A stretch of 64,000 nucleotides of DNA from contig JAJCYH010000023.1 of the NCBI GenBank assembly GCA_029262995.1, positions 1-64,000 of the forward strand. The letters are read 5' to 3'. Every line of letters starts with the position of its first letter. Within the stretch, counting starts at the first letter, position 1. This DNA is from Saprospiraceae bacterium (GTDB lineage Bacteria > Bacteroidota > Bacteroidia > Chitinophagales > Saprospiraceae). Both the position numbers and the translations under genes were made by a program. Positions 8,330 through 16,549 of this stretch are shown here, piece by piece. The notes below the pieces were generated by a model that was not told the DNA's origin, made no database searches, and was given only the letters and a program-made list of their open reading frames with translations.

Positions 8330-8890
8330 ATGCAAAAAGGAAGGCAAATTGTTAGTCCTCAGAGATTCAAAATAACCTTGACGCGTTTAGCGCATCAGGT
8401 AATTGAGAATTACCCAATCGACCAAGATATTTTCATCATAGGAATTCAAGAAAAGGGTGTAGTACTTGCAGAACGTCTAATTCAAATTATTAAGGATAAA
8501 AATCGAAAGAGAAAAATTCACTTTGGCAAATTGGATATTACCTTTTATAGAGATGATTTTAGGTTAAGGTCCAAACCCCTTAAGGCCAGTGCAACTCAAA
8601 TCGATTTTGATATTGAAGGTCAACGAATTCTACTTATCGATGATGTTTTATATACTGGAAGAACAATTCATGCGGCGATGTCTGCACTACAAGATTTGGG
8701 ACGTGTGGATAAAATTGAACTGTTGTCCATGGTGGATAGGAGATTCAACAGACATTTGCCGATAAAGTCAGACTACACGGGTATCCAGGTGGACAGCTTA
8801 GATGAAGCCTATGTGAAAGTGGAATGGGAACACCTTGACGGAGAAGACAAAATTCTTATTTATTCAGCCCCTAAGCGGAAGGTTAAATGA
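8330..8890 (+). CDS. pyrR: PyrR, uracil phosphoribosyltransferase / pyr regulator
   Basis: 186 residues, type I phosphoribosyltransferase fold. The PRPP-binding loop 'RILLIDDVLYTGRTIHAAM' is at about 100-118, and 'FIIGIQEKGVVLAERL' and 'DITFYRDDF' match PyrR. PyrR converts uracil plus PRPP to UMP and, in Firmicutes, binds pyr mRNA to cause attenuation. It overlaps pyrB by 4 bp (ATGA), so the two are translationally coupled. No leader long enough for an attenuator is present upstream, so only the salvage enzyme role is directly supported here. Confidence 0.92.
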   Translation: MQKGRQIVSPQRFKITLTRLAHQVIENYPIDQDIFIIGIQEKGVVLAERLIQIIKDKNRKRKIHFGKLDITFYRDDFRLRSKPLKASATQIDFDIEGQRILLIDDVLYTGRTIHAAMSALQDLGRVDKIELLSMVDRRFNRHLPIKSDYTGIQVDSLDEAYVKVEWEHLDGEDKILIYSAPKRKVK

Positions 8891-9837
8891 ACAGAGGAAG
8901 ATTAAGTACTAAACATTTACTCGGAATAAAGGATATATCTGCTGAAGATATCCGTTTGATTTTTGAAACTGCTGAGCAGTTCAAAGAAGTAATCAATAGA
9001 CCAATCAAAAAAGTACCTTCTTTAAGAGATGTTACAATTGCCAATTTATTTTTTGAAAATTCAACCAGAACGAAGCTATCTTTTGAACTTGCTGAGAAGC
9101 GATTATCGGCTGACATAATCAATTTTTCTTCGTCATCAAGTTCTGTCAAAAAAGGAGAGACCCTGCTTGATACGGTTAACAATATACTTTCCATGAAAGT
9201 GGATATGATTGTAATGCGTCATCCCGCACCTGGAGCACATGCTTTTTTAGCCAACCATATTGATGCCCAGATAGTGAATGCTGGTGATGGAACACATGAA
9301 CACCCTACTCAGGCTTTACTGGACGCTTTTTCAATGCGTGAGAAAGTAGGACAGCTGAAAGGAAAAAAGATATGCATCTTTGGTGATGTACTTCACTCTA
9401 GAGTAGCTCTGAGTAATATATTTTGTTTGTTAAAGCTTGGCGCAAAAGTAAGAGTTTGTGGACCACCTACCTTAATTCCTAAGAACATTGAGAGCCTTGG
9501 CATTGAAAAATCATATAACGTGCAAGAGAGTTTGCAGTGGTGTGATATCGCTAATATTCTAAGAATACAGTTGGAAAGACAAGAGATCAATTACATTCCT
9601 TCACTTCGAGAGTATTCTCTCTATTATGGCATAAACAAGCAGATGCTTGATCAATTGGATAAGGAAATTGTAATTATGCACCCAGGACCGATTAATCGTG
9701 GTGTTGAAATATCAAGTGATGTGGCTGATTCTGAACATTCTATTATTTTGCAACAGGTTGAAAATGGCGTAGCAATCAGAATGGCCGTTTTGTTTTTACT
9801 TGCTAATCAGCGCGGTGATAAAGATAATCTACATTAA
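8887..9837 (+). CDS. pyrB: Aspartate carbamoyltransferase catalytic subunit PyrB
   Basis: 316 residues, normal length. It condenses carbamoyl phosphate with aspartate in the first committed step of pyrimidine synthesis. The carbamoyl-phosphate loop 'FENSTRTKLSFE' is at 56-67, 'MRHPAPGAHAFLA' and 'DGTHEHPTQALLDAF' are the next active-site segments, and 'IMHPGPINRGVEI' is near the C-terminus. No pyrI regulatory subunit follows. It is coupled to pyrR, and a terminator follows at 9852. Confidence 0.95.
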   Translation: MNRGRLSTKHLLGIKDISAEDIRLIFETAEQFKEVINRPIKKVPSLRDVTIANLFFENSTRTKLSFELAEKRLSADIINFSSSSSSVKKGETLLDTVNNILSMKVDMIVMRHPAPGAHAFLANHIDAQIVNAGDGTHEHPTQALLDAFSMREKVGQLKGKKICIFGDVLHSRVALSNIFCLLKLGAKVRVCGPPTLIPKNIESLGIEKSYNVQESLQWCDIANILRIQLERQEINYIPSLREYSLYYGINKQMLDQLDKEIVIMHPGPINRGVEISSDVADSEHSIILQQVENGVAIRMAVLFLLANQRGDKDNLH

Positions 9838-9851
9838 AAAAATCTTAAATT

Positions 9852-9872
9852 CTGTTTTATCAAAACAGTTTT
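9852..9872 (+). terminator. Rho-independent terminator of pyrR-pyrB
   Basis: CTGTTTT at 9852-9858 and AAAACAG at 9862-9868 form a perfect 7-bp stem with a 3-nt loop, followed by TTTT. It begins 14 bp past the pyrB stop and separates the operon from the next gene. Confidence 0.65.
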
Positions 9873-9897
9873 CCCCTATAAAATTGTTTAATCAACT

Positions 9898-11322
9898 ATG
9901 AATAACGCTAAATTAATATTATCCATTTTAATTTTTCTTGTCCTAAATACATCAATTATTTGTCAACATGAAATTAGGTTTTCAATCGACAATTACGAGA
10001 GTGATACCTTGGTAATAGGGAATTATATTATGGACAAGCAATTGGTATATGATACTTTGTATGCAGAGGAAGTTGGTCAATTTATTTTAAAGGATACCCT
10101 TGAAACAGGTGTATATCTAATGCTGACTTTACCAGATAAACAGTTTTTACAATTTCTTGTTACAGATTTAGATAGGAAATTTACAATGTTTAGTGATTAT
10201 ATCAACAAATCCAAGATAAGTTATGAGGGTTCTGTAGACAACCAAAATTTTCAGTCTTATGTCAGTTTGATTAACACCATTAGACCGGTTGCAGACTCCC
10301 TAAGAGAAATCATTTCTGCCAATAAAGAGAGTGGAATTAATTATAAAAACGAAGAACTTCAATTGGCAGATTTAAACAAAAATATTGCAAATTATCAAGA
10401 CAGTCTAATCAATGCCTTCCCAGATTTTTTAAGCACGGTTTTGATAAAGTCAGGAAGAGAGATAGAGTTGCCCATATTCGATTCAACAGAAGAAGGTAGA
10501 ATGGCTCAATTCAGATATTACAAAACTCATTATTTTGATAATATAGATCTTGGAGATCCCAAATTATTAAGAACTCCATTTTTATTCCAACGTGTTACTT
10601 ATTATCTTGAAAAGCTAACAGCTAATCATCCAGACAGCATATCTGTTGGACTAGATTCTATTTTGAATTGGATGGCTCCTTCACAAGAAACTTATATGTA
10701 CTATCTAAGTCATTACTTAAATAAATATGCACAAGCAAAAATTGTTGGTTATGATGCTGTCTATGTTCATTTGGCTGAGAATTATTATGGAAAAGGAAAG
10801 GCTACTTGGGCACAGGAAGAAACGATACTTAAAATTTTGGATAGAGCTAAAAAATTAAAACCTGTATTGCTGGGTCAAATCGGTGAGGATATCAGAGTTT
10901 TTGATGAAGAAGGGAATGCGATTTCAATTTCTGATATTGATTATGAGTATCTGATTTTGTTGTTCTGGGCGCCTGACTGTGGTCATTGCAAAAAGTCTAT
11001 GCCTGGATTTATTGAATTCAATGAGAAGTATAAGGATAAGGGAATAAAAACTTTTGCAATATGCACGAAGTATCGAGATAAAGTAAAAGGATGTTGGGAA
11101 TATGTTAAAGAAAAGAATATGTCTGGATTTATTAATGGAGCAGATGAATTCAATCAGTCAGACTTTAAATTAAAATATAATGTTGATTCTACACCCAAGC
11201 TATATATTCTTGACAAAAACCGAGAGATTATTATGAAAAATATAGGTGCTGATCAACTCGAAAGAGTATTCGAAGAATTGATAAAAATAAAGTCCGAAGA
11301 AAAAGAAAGTTCTGATCAATAA
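9898..11322 (+). CDS. TlpA-like thioredoxin-fold lipid-side/periplasmic protein
   Basis: 474 residues. The signal peptide ends near residue 23 ('NTSIICQHE'). Residues about 25-110 resemble the DUF4369-type beta domain that precedes many Bacteroidota TlpA proteins. A helical middle part (about 115-330, DUF5106-like) follows, then a thioredoxin domain from about 335 with 'WAPDCGHCKKSMPGF' (Cys361 and Cys364) and cis-Pro segment 'STPKLYILD'. It is probably a periplasmic thiol-disulfide oxidoreductase. A Cys at residue 22 could alternatively be read as a weak lipobox. The gene stands between pyrB and the convergent aminotransferase gene. Confidence 0.8.
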   Translation: MNNAKLILSILIFLVLNTSIICQHEIRFSIDNYESDTLVIGNYIMDKQLVYDTLYAEEVGQFILKDTLETGVYLMLTLPDKQFLQFLVTDLDRKFTMFSDYINKSKISYEGSVDNQNFQSYVSLINTIRPVADSLREIISANKESGINYKNEELQLADLNKNIANYQDSLINAFPDFLSTVLIKSGREIELPIFDSTEEGRMAQFRYYKTHYFDNIDLGDPKLLRTPFLFQRVTYYLEKLTANHPDSISVGLDSILNWMAPSQETYMYYLSHYLNKYAQAKIVGYDAVYVHLAENYYGKGKATWAQEETILKILDRAKKLKPVLLGQIGEDIRVFDEEGNAISISDIDYEYLILLFWAPDCGHCKKSMPGFIEFNEKYKDKGIKTFAICTKYRDKVKGCWEYVKEKNMSGFINGADEFNQSDFKLKYNVDSTPKLYILDKNREIIMKNIGADQLERVFEELIKIKSEEKESSDQ

Positions 11323-11326
11323 TAAT

Positions 11327-12526
11327 TTAATTATAAGTATCAAGCACACTTTTCATTCTGGTAATTGCTTCTATAAGCAGATCGTTGGAAGTTGCGTAAG
11401 ATAGTCTGAAGCAATTTGCATCTCCAAATGCGGATCCTGAAACCAACGCAACATGAGCTTCTGTAAGCATTATTTCAACAAAGTCGTCAGCATTCTTGAT
11501 TGTGTTTTTACCATTTGATTTGCCGAAAAACGAAGAAACATCAGGAAAGAAATAAAATGCACCTTCGGGATCATTTGTTCGAATGCCATCTATAGTTTCT
11601 AACAACGGTTTTACAAGTTTCTTACGCTCAAGATATTTGTCTTTCATATAGGATTGTAATGAAGGATCTTGCATAAGTGCAGTAACCGCTGCCTTTTGTC
11701 CAAAGGCGTTAGCACCAGAAGTAAATTGCCCCTGCACTTTACTGCAAGCATCAACTATCCATTTTGGTGCTGCCATATATCCTAATCGCCATCCAGTCAT
11801 TGAAAAGCCTTTTGACATACCGTTAACCGTTATCGTTCTTTCCTTCATTCCTGCAAATGTAGCGATACTTGGAGGGGTCTCATTGAAATTAATATATTCA
11901 TAGATCTCATCTGCCATAACATAAAGACCTTCATGATGTGTAATGACTTCTGCCAGTGCAGATAGCTCTTCTTTTGAATAAACGCTACCGGTTGGATTGC
12001 TTGGGGAAGAATAAATTATAAGTTTAGTGTTCTCGGTAATTGCAGCCTCTAATTGTTCTGGTTTTACTTTAAAATCTTGATCTATTCCTGCATAGAGTTT
12101 TATTGGTTTTGCTCCAGCAAATTCAACAATATGGAAATAGGAAACCCAATAAGGCGTAAATATGATCACTTCATCTGTAGGGTTTAGTAGGGACAGACAA
12201 ACATTCGCAATACACTGCTTGGCGCCATTGGAAACAATTATTTCATTAACATTATATTCCAATTGATTATCCCTTAATAATTTGTGACATATCGCCTCTC
12301 TAAGTTCTAATAGTCCTTCTACAGGTGTATACTTTGTGTAGCCCTGATCCAACGCCTGTTTAGCAGCTTCTTTTATGTAATCTGGAGTATCAAAATCTGG
12401 TTCTCCTAGGCTTAGAGCGATAACTTCAACGCCTTGTGCTTTTAACGCTCTTGCTTTCTTAGCCATCATTAGCGTTTCTGATTCCGCCATGGAGCTTATC
12501 TTTATTGATAGGTGACTTTCAGACAT
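11327..12526 (-). CDS. aspC: Class I PLP-dependent aminotransferase (aspartate aminotransferase type)
   Basis: 399 residues, fold-type I. The Schiff-base lysine lies in 'VNGMSKGFSMTGWRLGY'. 'YSSPSNPTG' carries the Asn that contacts PLP, 'MADEIYEYI' the Asp/Tyr pair, and 'FRLSYATS' the substrate-carboxylate Arg. The N-terminus ('AESETLMMAKKARALKAQG', 'ALSLGEPDFDTP') is typical of the subgroup Ib aspartate/prephenate aminotransferases. The ATG at 12526 is preferred over the TTG at 12547. It is divergent from the small asparaginase gene and only 5 bp from the convergent TlpA-like gene. The exact amino-donor range cannot be fixed from sequence. Confidence 0.88.
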   Translation of the reverse strand: MSESHLSIKISSMAESETLMMAKKARALKAQGVEVIALSLGEPDFDTPDYIKEAAKQALDQGYTKYTPVEGLLELREAICHKLLRDNQLEYNVNEIIVSNGAKQCIANVCLSLLNPTDEVIIFTPYWVSYFHIVEFAGAKPIKLYAGIDQDFKVKPEQLEAAITENTKLIIYSSPSNPTGSVYSKEELSALAEVITHHEGLYVMADEIYEYINFNETPPSIATFAGMKERTITVNGMSKGFSMTGWRLGYMAAPKWIVDACSKVQGQFTSGANAFGQKAAVTALMQDPSLQSYMKDKYLERKKLVKPLLETIDGIRTNDPEGAFYFFPDVSSFFGKSNGKNTIKNADDFVEIMLTEAHVALVSGSAFGDANCFRLSYATSNDLLIEAITRMKSVLDTYN

Positions 12527-12620
12527 GTCTTTTAATTTACGGACCAAAATTAATTTTTTGTTTTTATAAACCCCGATTCTTTGATTTATTAATTTGCAGT
12601 TTACTTTGTCAATAATAATT

Positions 12621-13121
12621 ATGAGCGATAAAATTCAGGTATTTGTAACAGGTGGAACATTTGATAAGGAATACGACTTCATTACAGGTGAATTGTTTTT
12701 TAAAAATACCCACCTAAATGAAATGTTTGAACAAGGTAGGTCAATACTAAACCTTGATATCAAGACCTTGATGATGGTTGATAGTTTGCAAATGACTATT
12801 GATGACAGGCAGATCGTTCTTCATAATTGTACCAGATCAAATTCCAATAAAATATTAATTACCCATGGAACCGATAAAATGGTTGAAACTGCTTCTGTAC
12901 TTGCGAATGCTAAATTAACCGATAAGACAATTGTTTTAACGGGAGCTATGATTCCTATTGCCTTTGGAACATCTTCAGATGGATTTTTTAATCTGGGTAG
13001 TGCTCTTGCTTTTGTTCAATCTTTGTCACCAGGTGTATATATTGCTATGAATGGACGTTATTTTAACTGGAACGAGGTTAAAAAGAACCTAAAGACAGGA
13101 TATTTTGAATCTTTAATTTAA
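12621..13121 (+). CDS. Half-length asparaginase-domain protein
   Basis: 166 residues. It matches only the N-terminal catalytic domain of bacterial-type asparaginase: 'VFVTGGTFDKEYD' holds the first nucleophile-region Thr, and 'ILITHGTDKMVETASVL' holds the HGTD segment with the second Thr. The C-terminal domain, about 150 residues in type I/II enzymes, is absent. Downstream DNA shows no remnant of it, so this is a natural short family and not a fresh truncation. The ATG at 12621 starts right before the first beta strand, and the longer TTG start at 12594 is disfavoured. Activity is unproven. Confidence 0.78.
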   Translation: MSDKIQVFVTGGTFDKEYDFITGELFFKNTHLNEMFEQGRSILNLDIKTLMMVDSLQMTIDDRQIVLHNCTRSNSNKILITHGTDKMVETASVLANAKLTDKTIVLTGAMIPIAFGTSSDGFFNLGSALAFVQSLSPGVYIAMNGRYFNWNEVKKNLKTGYFESLI

Positions 13122-13253
13122 GGATTTTCATAAGTTCTTGATTAACAATCTAAAATAGATGCAATTAAAATTTAATATACCAACTTTAGGGATGAAAAAT
13201 TAACCAGATAAGTATTACCTTTACAAGCGAAAGCGATATTTATATCTATATCT

Positions 13254-14795
13254 ATGAAAAAGAATATATTATTTACAGCATTATTTGTTACCATTTTTTC
13301 AGGTTCAATATTTGGACAAAGCCCTACCTATCCATTTGGCTTAAGCATTAAGAACTTATTCATGGATTATCAGTCTCAAAATGGAGGTGATATTAGTAAT
13401 TTTGGAGCTTATCATCATGGCTTTGAAATCAGTGCTCAGAAAAGCATTAATCAGAATCTAAACATAGTTGTTCCATTCAAATATGGCGTTGTAAAAGCCA
13501 ATCAGGACGAAAGCTCGTTTAAGAACAAACTCATATATGGCTTGGATGCACAGATTCAGTATCAATTTGTTAAAGAAAATGCAATTGTAACGCCTTATGT
13601 AATGACTGGTGTAGGAGCTGTAAATGAAGATGGTGATAAATTCAACATTCAAGTTCCATTTGGCGTTGGCCTTCAATTTAAAATGGCAGATAATGCATAT
13701 ATCAACTGGCAATCTGAATTTAGATATTCTTTAGAAGAAGATCGAAACAATCTACATCACGGTATTGGTTTCACATTTCTCATAGGCGGTAAAAAAGAAA
13801 TTGAAAAAATGGTTGAAATGGAAGAAGAAGCCATGATTGATAGTGATAATGATGGTTTAGAAGATGATATTGATTTGTGCCCTCAAATATTCGGACCGAA
13901 AGAATTGAAAGGATGCCCTGATAGAGATGATGATGGAATTCCTGATTATCGAGATAACTGTCCATCAATAGCTGGCTTAGCAGTGTTTAAAGGATGTCCC
14001 GATACTGATCAAGATGGCATATCGGATAATGATGATGAATGTCCAAACCTACCAGGAGTAAAAGCCAACAATGGTTGTCCTGAAGATGATAAGGATATGG
14101 ATGGTATTCCAGACAATCAAGACGAATGCCCTGAATTAAAGGGTAGTGCTAGCAATAATGGTTGTCCAGAAGCCAATAAAATGGATAGTGATGGAGATGG
14201 TGTCAGTGATGCAGAAGACAGCTGTCCTAATACAAAAGGTAGCCCAACTGCTAGTGGATGTCCTGATGCTGATGGAGATGGAATTGCTGACTACAACGAT
14301 AAATGTCCTGACTTGCCAGGCTTAAAGCTAATGAATGGATGCCCTGATTCCGATGGAGATGGTATTGATGACAGCCGAGATAAATGTCCAAATACAAAAG
14401 GTACCGTTGACGCCAATGGTTGTCCTGGTATTTCACAATCTGATTTGACTGTACTTGAAACAGCAATGAGGTCCGTCCAGTTTGATACTGGCAAAGCGAC
14501 ACTTAAAGTCAGTTCTTATCCTGTATTGAATCAGATTGCTAATATAATGGTGAGATATCCTAATTATAATTTGATTATAGAAGGCCATACTGACAATGTT
14601 GGTAGTGCAGCGAAGAATCAAGTTCTTTCTGAAAACAGAGCTAAAGCTTGTTTTGATTACCTCATTAGGAAAGGAACGAGTTCGGATAGAATGAGTTACA
14701 ATGGTTATGGAGCAACACAGCCTATAGCAAATAACAATAGTCTTACCGGAAGAGAATTAAATAGAAGGGTAGAGTTTAACCTTAGACCAAGATAA
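13254..14795 (+). CDS. OmpA family outer membrane protein with thrombospondin type 3 repeats
   Basis: 513 residues. The signal peptide is 1-21 ('FSGSIFGQ'). Residues about 22-180 form an eight-strand-type beta barrel. Seven TSP3 calcium-binding repeats (D-x-D-x-D-G...CP, nucleotides about 13840-14428) form a rigid linker. Residues about 390-513 are an OmpA peptidoglycan-binding domain, with 'IIEGHTDNVGSAAKN' (Asp and Arg ligands) and 'LSENRAKACFDYL'. It tethers the outer membrane to the cell wall. Monocistronic, with a strong terminator at 14806 that reaches into the convergent purE gene. Confidence 0.92.
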   Translation: MKKNILFTALFVTIFSGSIFGQSPTYPFGLSIKNLFMDYQSQNGGDISNFGAYHHGFEISAQKSINQNLNIVVPFKYGVVKANQDESSFKNKLIYGLDAQIQYQFVKENAIVTPYVMTGVGAVNEDGDKFNIQVPFGVGLQFKMADNAYINWQSEFRYSLEEDRNNLHHGIGFTFLIGGKKEIEKMVEMEEEAMIDSDNDGLEDDIDLCPQIFGPKELKGCPDRDDDGIPDYRDNCPSIAGLAVFKGCPDTDQDGISDNDDECPNLPGVKANNGCPEDDKDMDGIPDNQDECPELKGSASNNGCPEANKMDSDGDGVSDAEDSCPNTKGSPTASGCPDADGDGIADYNDKCPDLPGLKLMNGCPDSDGDGIDDSRDKCPNTKGTVDANGCPGISQSDLTVLETAMRSVQFDTGKATLKVSSYPVLNQIANIMVRYPNYNLIIEGHTDNVGSAAKNQVLSENRAKACFDYLIRKGTSSDRMSYNGYGATQPIANNNSLTGRELNRRVEFNLRPR

Positions 14796-14805
14796 AGATA
14801 TTTTG

Positions 14806-14840
14806 AAAGTGGAGTCTAATGTTTAGATTCCACTTTTTTT
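14806..14840 (+). terminator. Terminator of the OmpA gene overlapping the purE 3' end
   Basis: 13-bp stem AAAGTGGAGTCTA (14806-14818) with TAGATTCCACTTT (14824-14836), one G-T pair, a 5-nt loop and a seven-T tract on the plus strand. The last codons of purE (…Val-Glu-Ser-Lys-His-stop) lie inside the stem. On the minus strand the hairpin lacks a good T-tract. Confidence 0.7.
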
Positions 14841-15313
14841 GCTTTTTCCAAAACTTGATTCTTAAGATCTTCTTTATAATCAAGCAGTTTCTTTTGAAGA
14901 GTTTCATCACAAGTAGCTAGTATTTTTGCGGCAAGCAAACCGGCATTTTTTGCACCATTTAAAGCAACAGTTGCAACCGGTATCCCATTTGGCATCTGCA
15001 ATATAGAAAGTATAGAATCCCACCCATCTATAGAGTTCGAAGATTTAATTGGTACACCAATAACAGGTAAATTGCTAATCGAAGCCACCATTCCAGGTAA
15101 GTGAGCAGCTCCTCCAGCACCAGCTATAATAACTTTCAAACCATTTGCTTGAGCTGTTGATGCATAGTCGTACATTCTTTCAGGAGTCCTGTGAGCTGAA
15201 ACAACAGTCATGTGGTATTCAATACCAAATTCAGTCAAAATATCTGCTGCTGCTTGCATTACGTTCAAGTCACTGTCTGACCCCATAATAATTCCAACTC
15301 TAGCTTTGTTCAT
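14816..15313 (-). CDS. purE: 5-(carboxyamino)imidazole ribonucleotide mutase PurE
   Basis: 165 residues, class I PurE. It converts N5-CAIR to CAIR in purine synthesis. '[13 protein letters not shown]' (phosphate loop), '[14 protein letters not shown]' (catalytic His), '[16 protein letters not shown]' and '[10 protein letters not shown]' are hallmark segments. The ATG overlaps the purK stop (ATGA), so it is translated with purK. Its last codons form part of the terminator hairpin of the convergent OmpA gene. Confidence 0.95.
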   Translation of the reverse strand: MNKARVGIIMGSDSDLNVMQAAADILTEFGIEYHMTVVSAHRTPERMYDYASTAQANGLKVIIAGAGGAAHLPGMVASISNLPVIGVPIKSSNSIDGWDSILSILQMPNGIPVATVALNGAKNAGLLAAKILATCDETLQKKLLDYKEDLKNQVLEKAKKVESKH

Positions 15314-16440
15314 GATGTAACCTTTATGTTATTTTTAATAAATCTAATATTCTCTAACAATTGTTCCTTTGTATCAGCACAGATATTAACATGTCCCATT
15401 TTCCTGTATGGCTTCACTGTTTTCTTGCCATAGATATGTGGGTAAACCCCATTTATAGACATTATTTCATCTAAACCATAGTACTTTACAGGACCCTCAT
15501 TACATTGTGCATCACCAAGTAAATTTACTATTCCTGCATAGTTAAACTTTAATGAACTATTGCCCAAGGATAAATTCAATAAGCATCTAAGTTGTATGTT
15601 GAATTGTGAATTGATACAGGCATCAATAGTATGGTGTCCAGAATTATGAGTTCTTGGTGCAATCTCGTTGATATATATATTGTCATTTTGATCAATAAAA
15701 AATTCTATGGCAAGCAATCCTATAAAATCTAAATGATGCAATAGTTCTCTTGCGATCTCTTTCATTTCATCGATTTGGGATGCATCAATTTCTGCAGGAC
15801 ACAACAAATAGTCCAGTAGGTTTGCTTCTCCTTCAAATACCATTTCTACAGGATTAAAAAACTGAATTTCACCAGAGGCATTTTTTGCGGCAATTAAAGC
15901 CGTCTCTTTTTTAATGTCAACAAGTTCTTCTATCACTGAAGCTGTATCCAATAATCCCTCTAAATCTTCCTTTCTCTTAATTATTTGAACGCCTTTGCCA
16001 TCATATCCTTCGGTTCTTGATTTTTGTACAAACGGTAATGAAATCTTATTGTTTTCAAAAGCAGTTATTATTTCTTGTTTGTTTTGATACAAATCAAATT
16101 TAGAACTTGGAATATTGTGGTTGAGATAAAATGATTTCTGGAGTCCTTTATCCTTAATGGTTTCTATACATTTTGAAGAAGGTATAACTTTAACACCAGA
16201 CTTTTCTATTTCCTTTAGAGCGGCAACGTTCACATTTTCAATTTCAATCGTTATGATATCCATAGATTTTGCGAAAGCAAGAACATCATGATAGTCATTG
16301 AAATCCCCCAAAGTATATTTTTCAGTCAATTGCAATGCTGGATAATCTTTAGCTTTATCCAAGAAATAGATGTCTAGATCTAGCGTAGATGCTTCTTGTA
16401 ATAGCATTCTACCCAATTGTCCTCCACCTAAGACTCCAAT
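15310..16440 (-). CDS. purK: 5-(carboxyamino)imidazole ribonucleotide synthase PurK (non-canonical start)
   Basis: ATP-grasp enzyme making N5-CAIR from AIR, ATP and bicarbonate. '[18 protein letters not shown]' is the ATP-binding loop, and '[19 protein letters not shown]' the metal-binding end. The conserved first strand and glycine loop '[13 protein letters not shown]' is encoded in frame at 16443-16405. Between the in-frame stop at 16468-16470 and this loop there is no ATG, GTG or TTG; only ATC (16464), ATA (16446) and ATT (16440) are available. I give ATT at 16440 as the likeliest start. The first conventional options, TTG at 16416 and ATG at 16407, would delete most of the glycine loop. 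Operon with purE. Confidence 0.85.
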   Translation of the reverse strand: MGVLGGGQLGRMLLQEASTLDLDIYFLDKAKDYPALQLTEKYTLGDFNDYHDVLAFAKSMDIITIEIENVNVAALKEIEKSGVKVIPSSKCIETIKDKGLQKSFYLNHNIPSSKFDLYQNKQEIITAFENNKISLPFVQKSRTEGYDGKGVQIIKRKEDLEGLLDTASVIEELVDIKKETALIAAKNASGEIQFFNPVEMVFEGEANLLDYLLCPAEIDASQIDEMKEIARELLHHLDFIGLLAIEFFIDQNDNIYINEIAPRTHNSGHHTIDACINSQFNIQLRCLLNLSLGNSSLKFNYAGIVNLLGDAQCNEGPVKYYGLDEIMSINGVYPHIYGKKTVKPYRKMGHVNICADTKEQLLENIRFIKNNIKVTS

Positions 16441-16479
16441 TTTTATTTCACTTAATTTTTTGATAGCTTAATTTTATTG

Positions 16480-16487
16480 CAAATGTA
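16480..16487 (-). promoter_or_regulatory. Possible purK -7 element
   Basis: TACATTTG on the minus strand fits TAnnTTTG and would place the transcript start near 16473, just before the window in which purK translation must begin. No convincing -33 TTTG lies at the right distance. Confidence 0.3.
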
Positions 16488-16549
16488 TTTTATATTCGAT
16501 AGCTTCTAAAAAGCAATTAAATTTATTTTACTCAAAATTGAAAAGATTT

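Noticed and set aside
12594-13121. Truncated pseudogene of a full-length asparaginase
   Set aside because: The downstream DNA to 13254 has no homology to the missing domain, and short members of this family are known.
13840-14428. Regular spaced repeats suggestive of a CRISPR array
   Set aside because: They translate to seven TSP3 calcium-binding units in the OmpA protein. Spacing, codon structure and lack of identical repeats exclude CRISPR.
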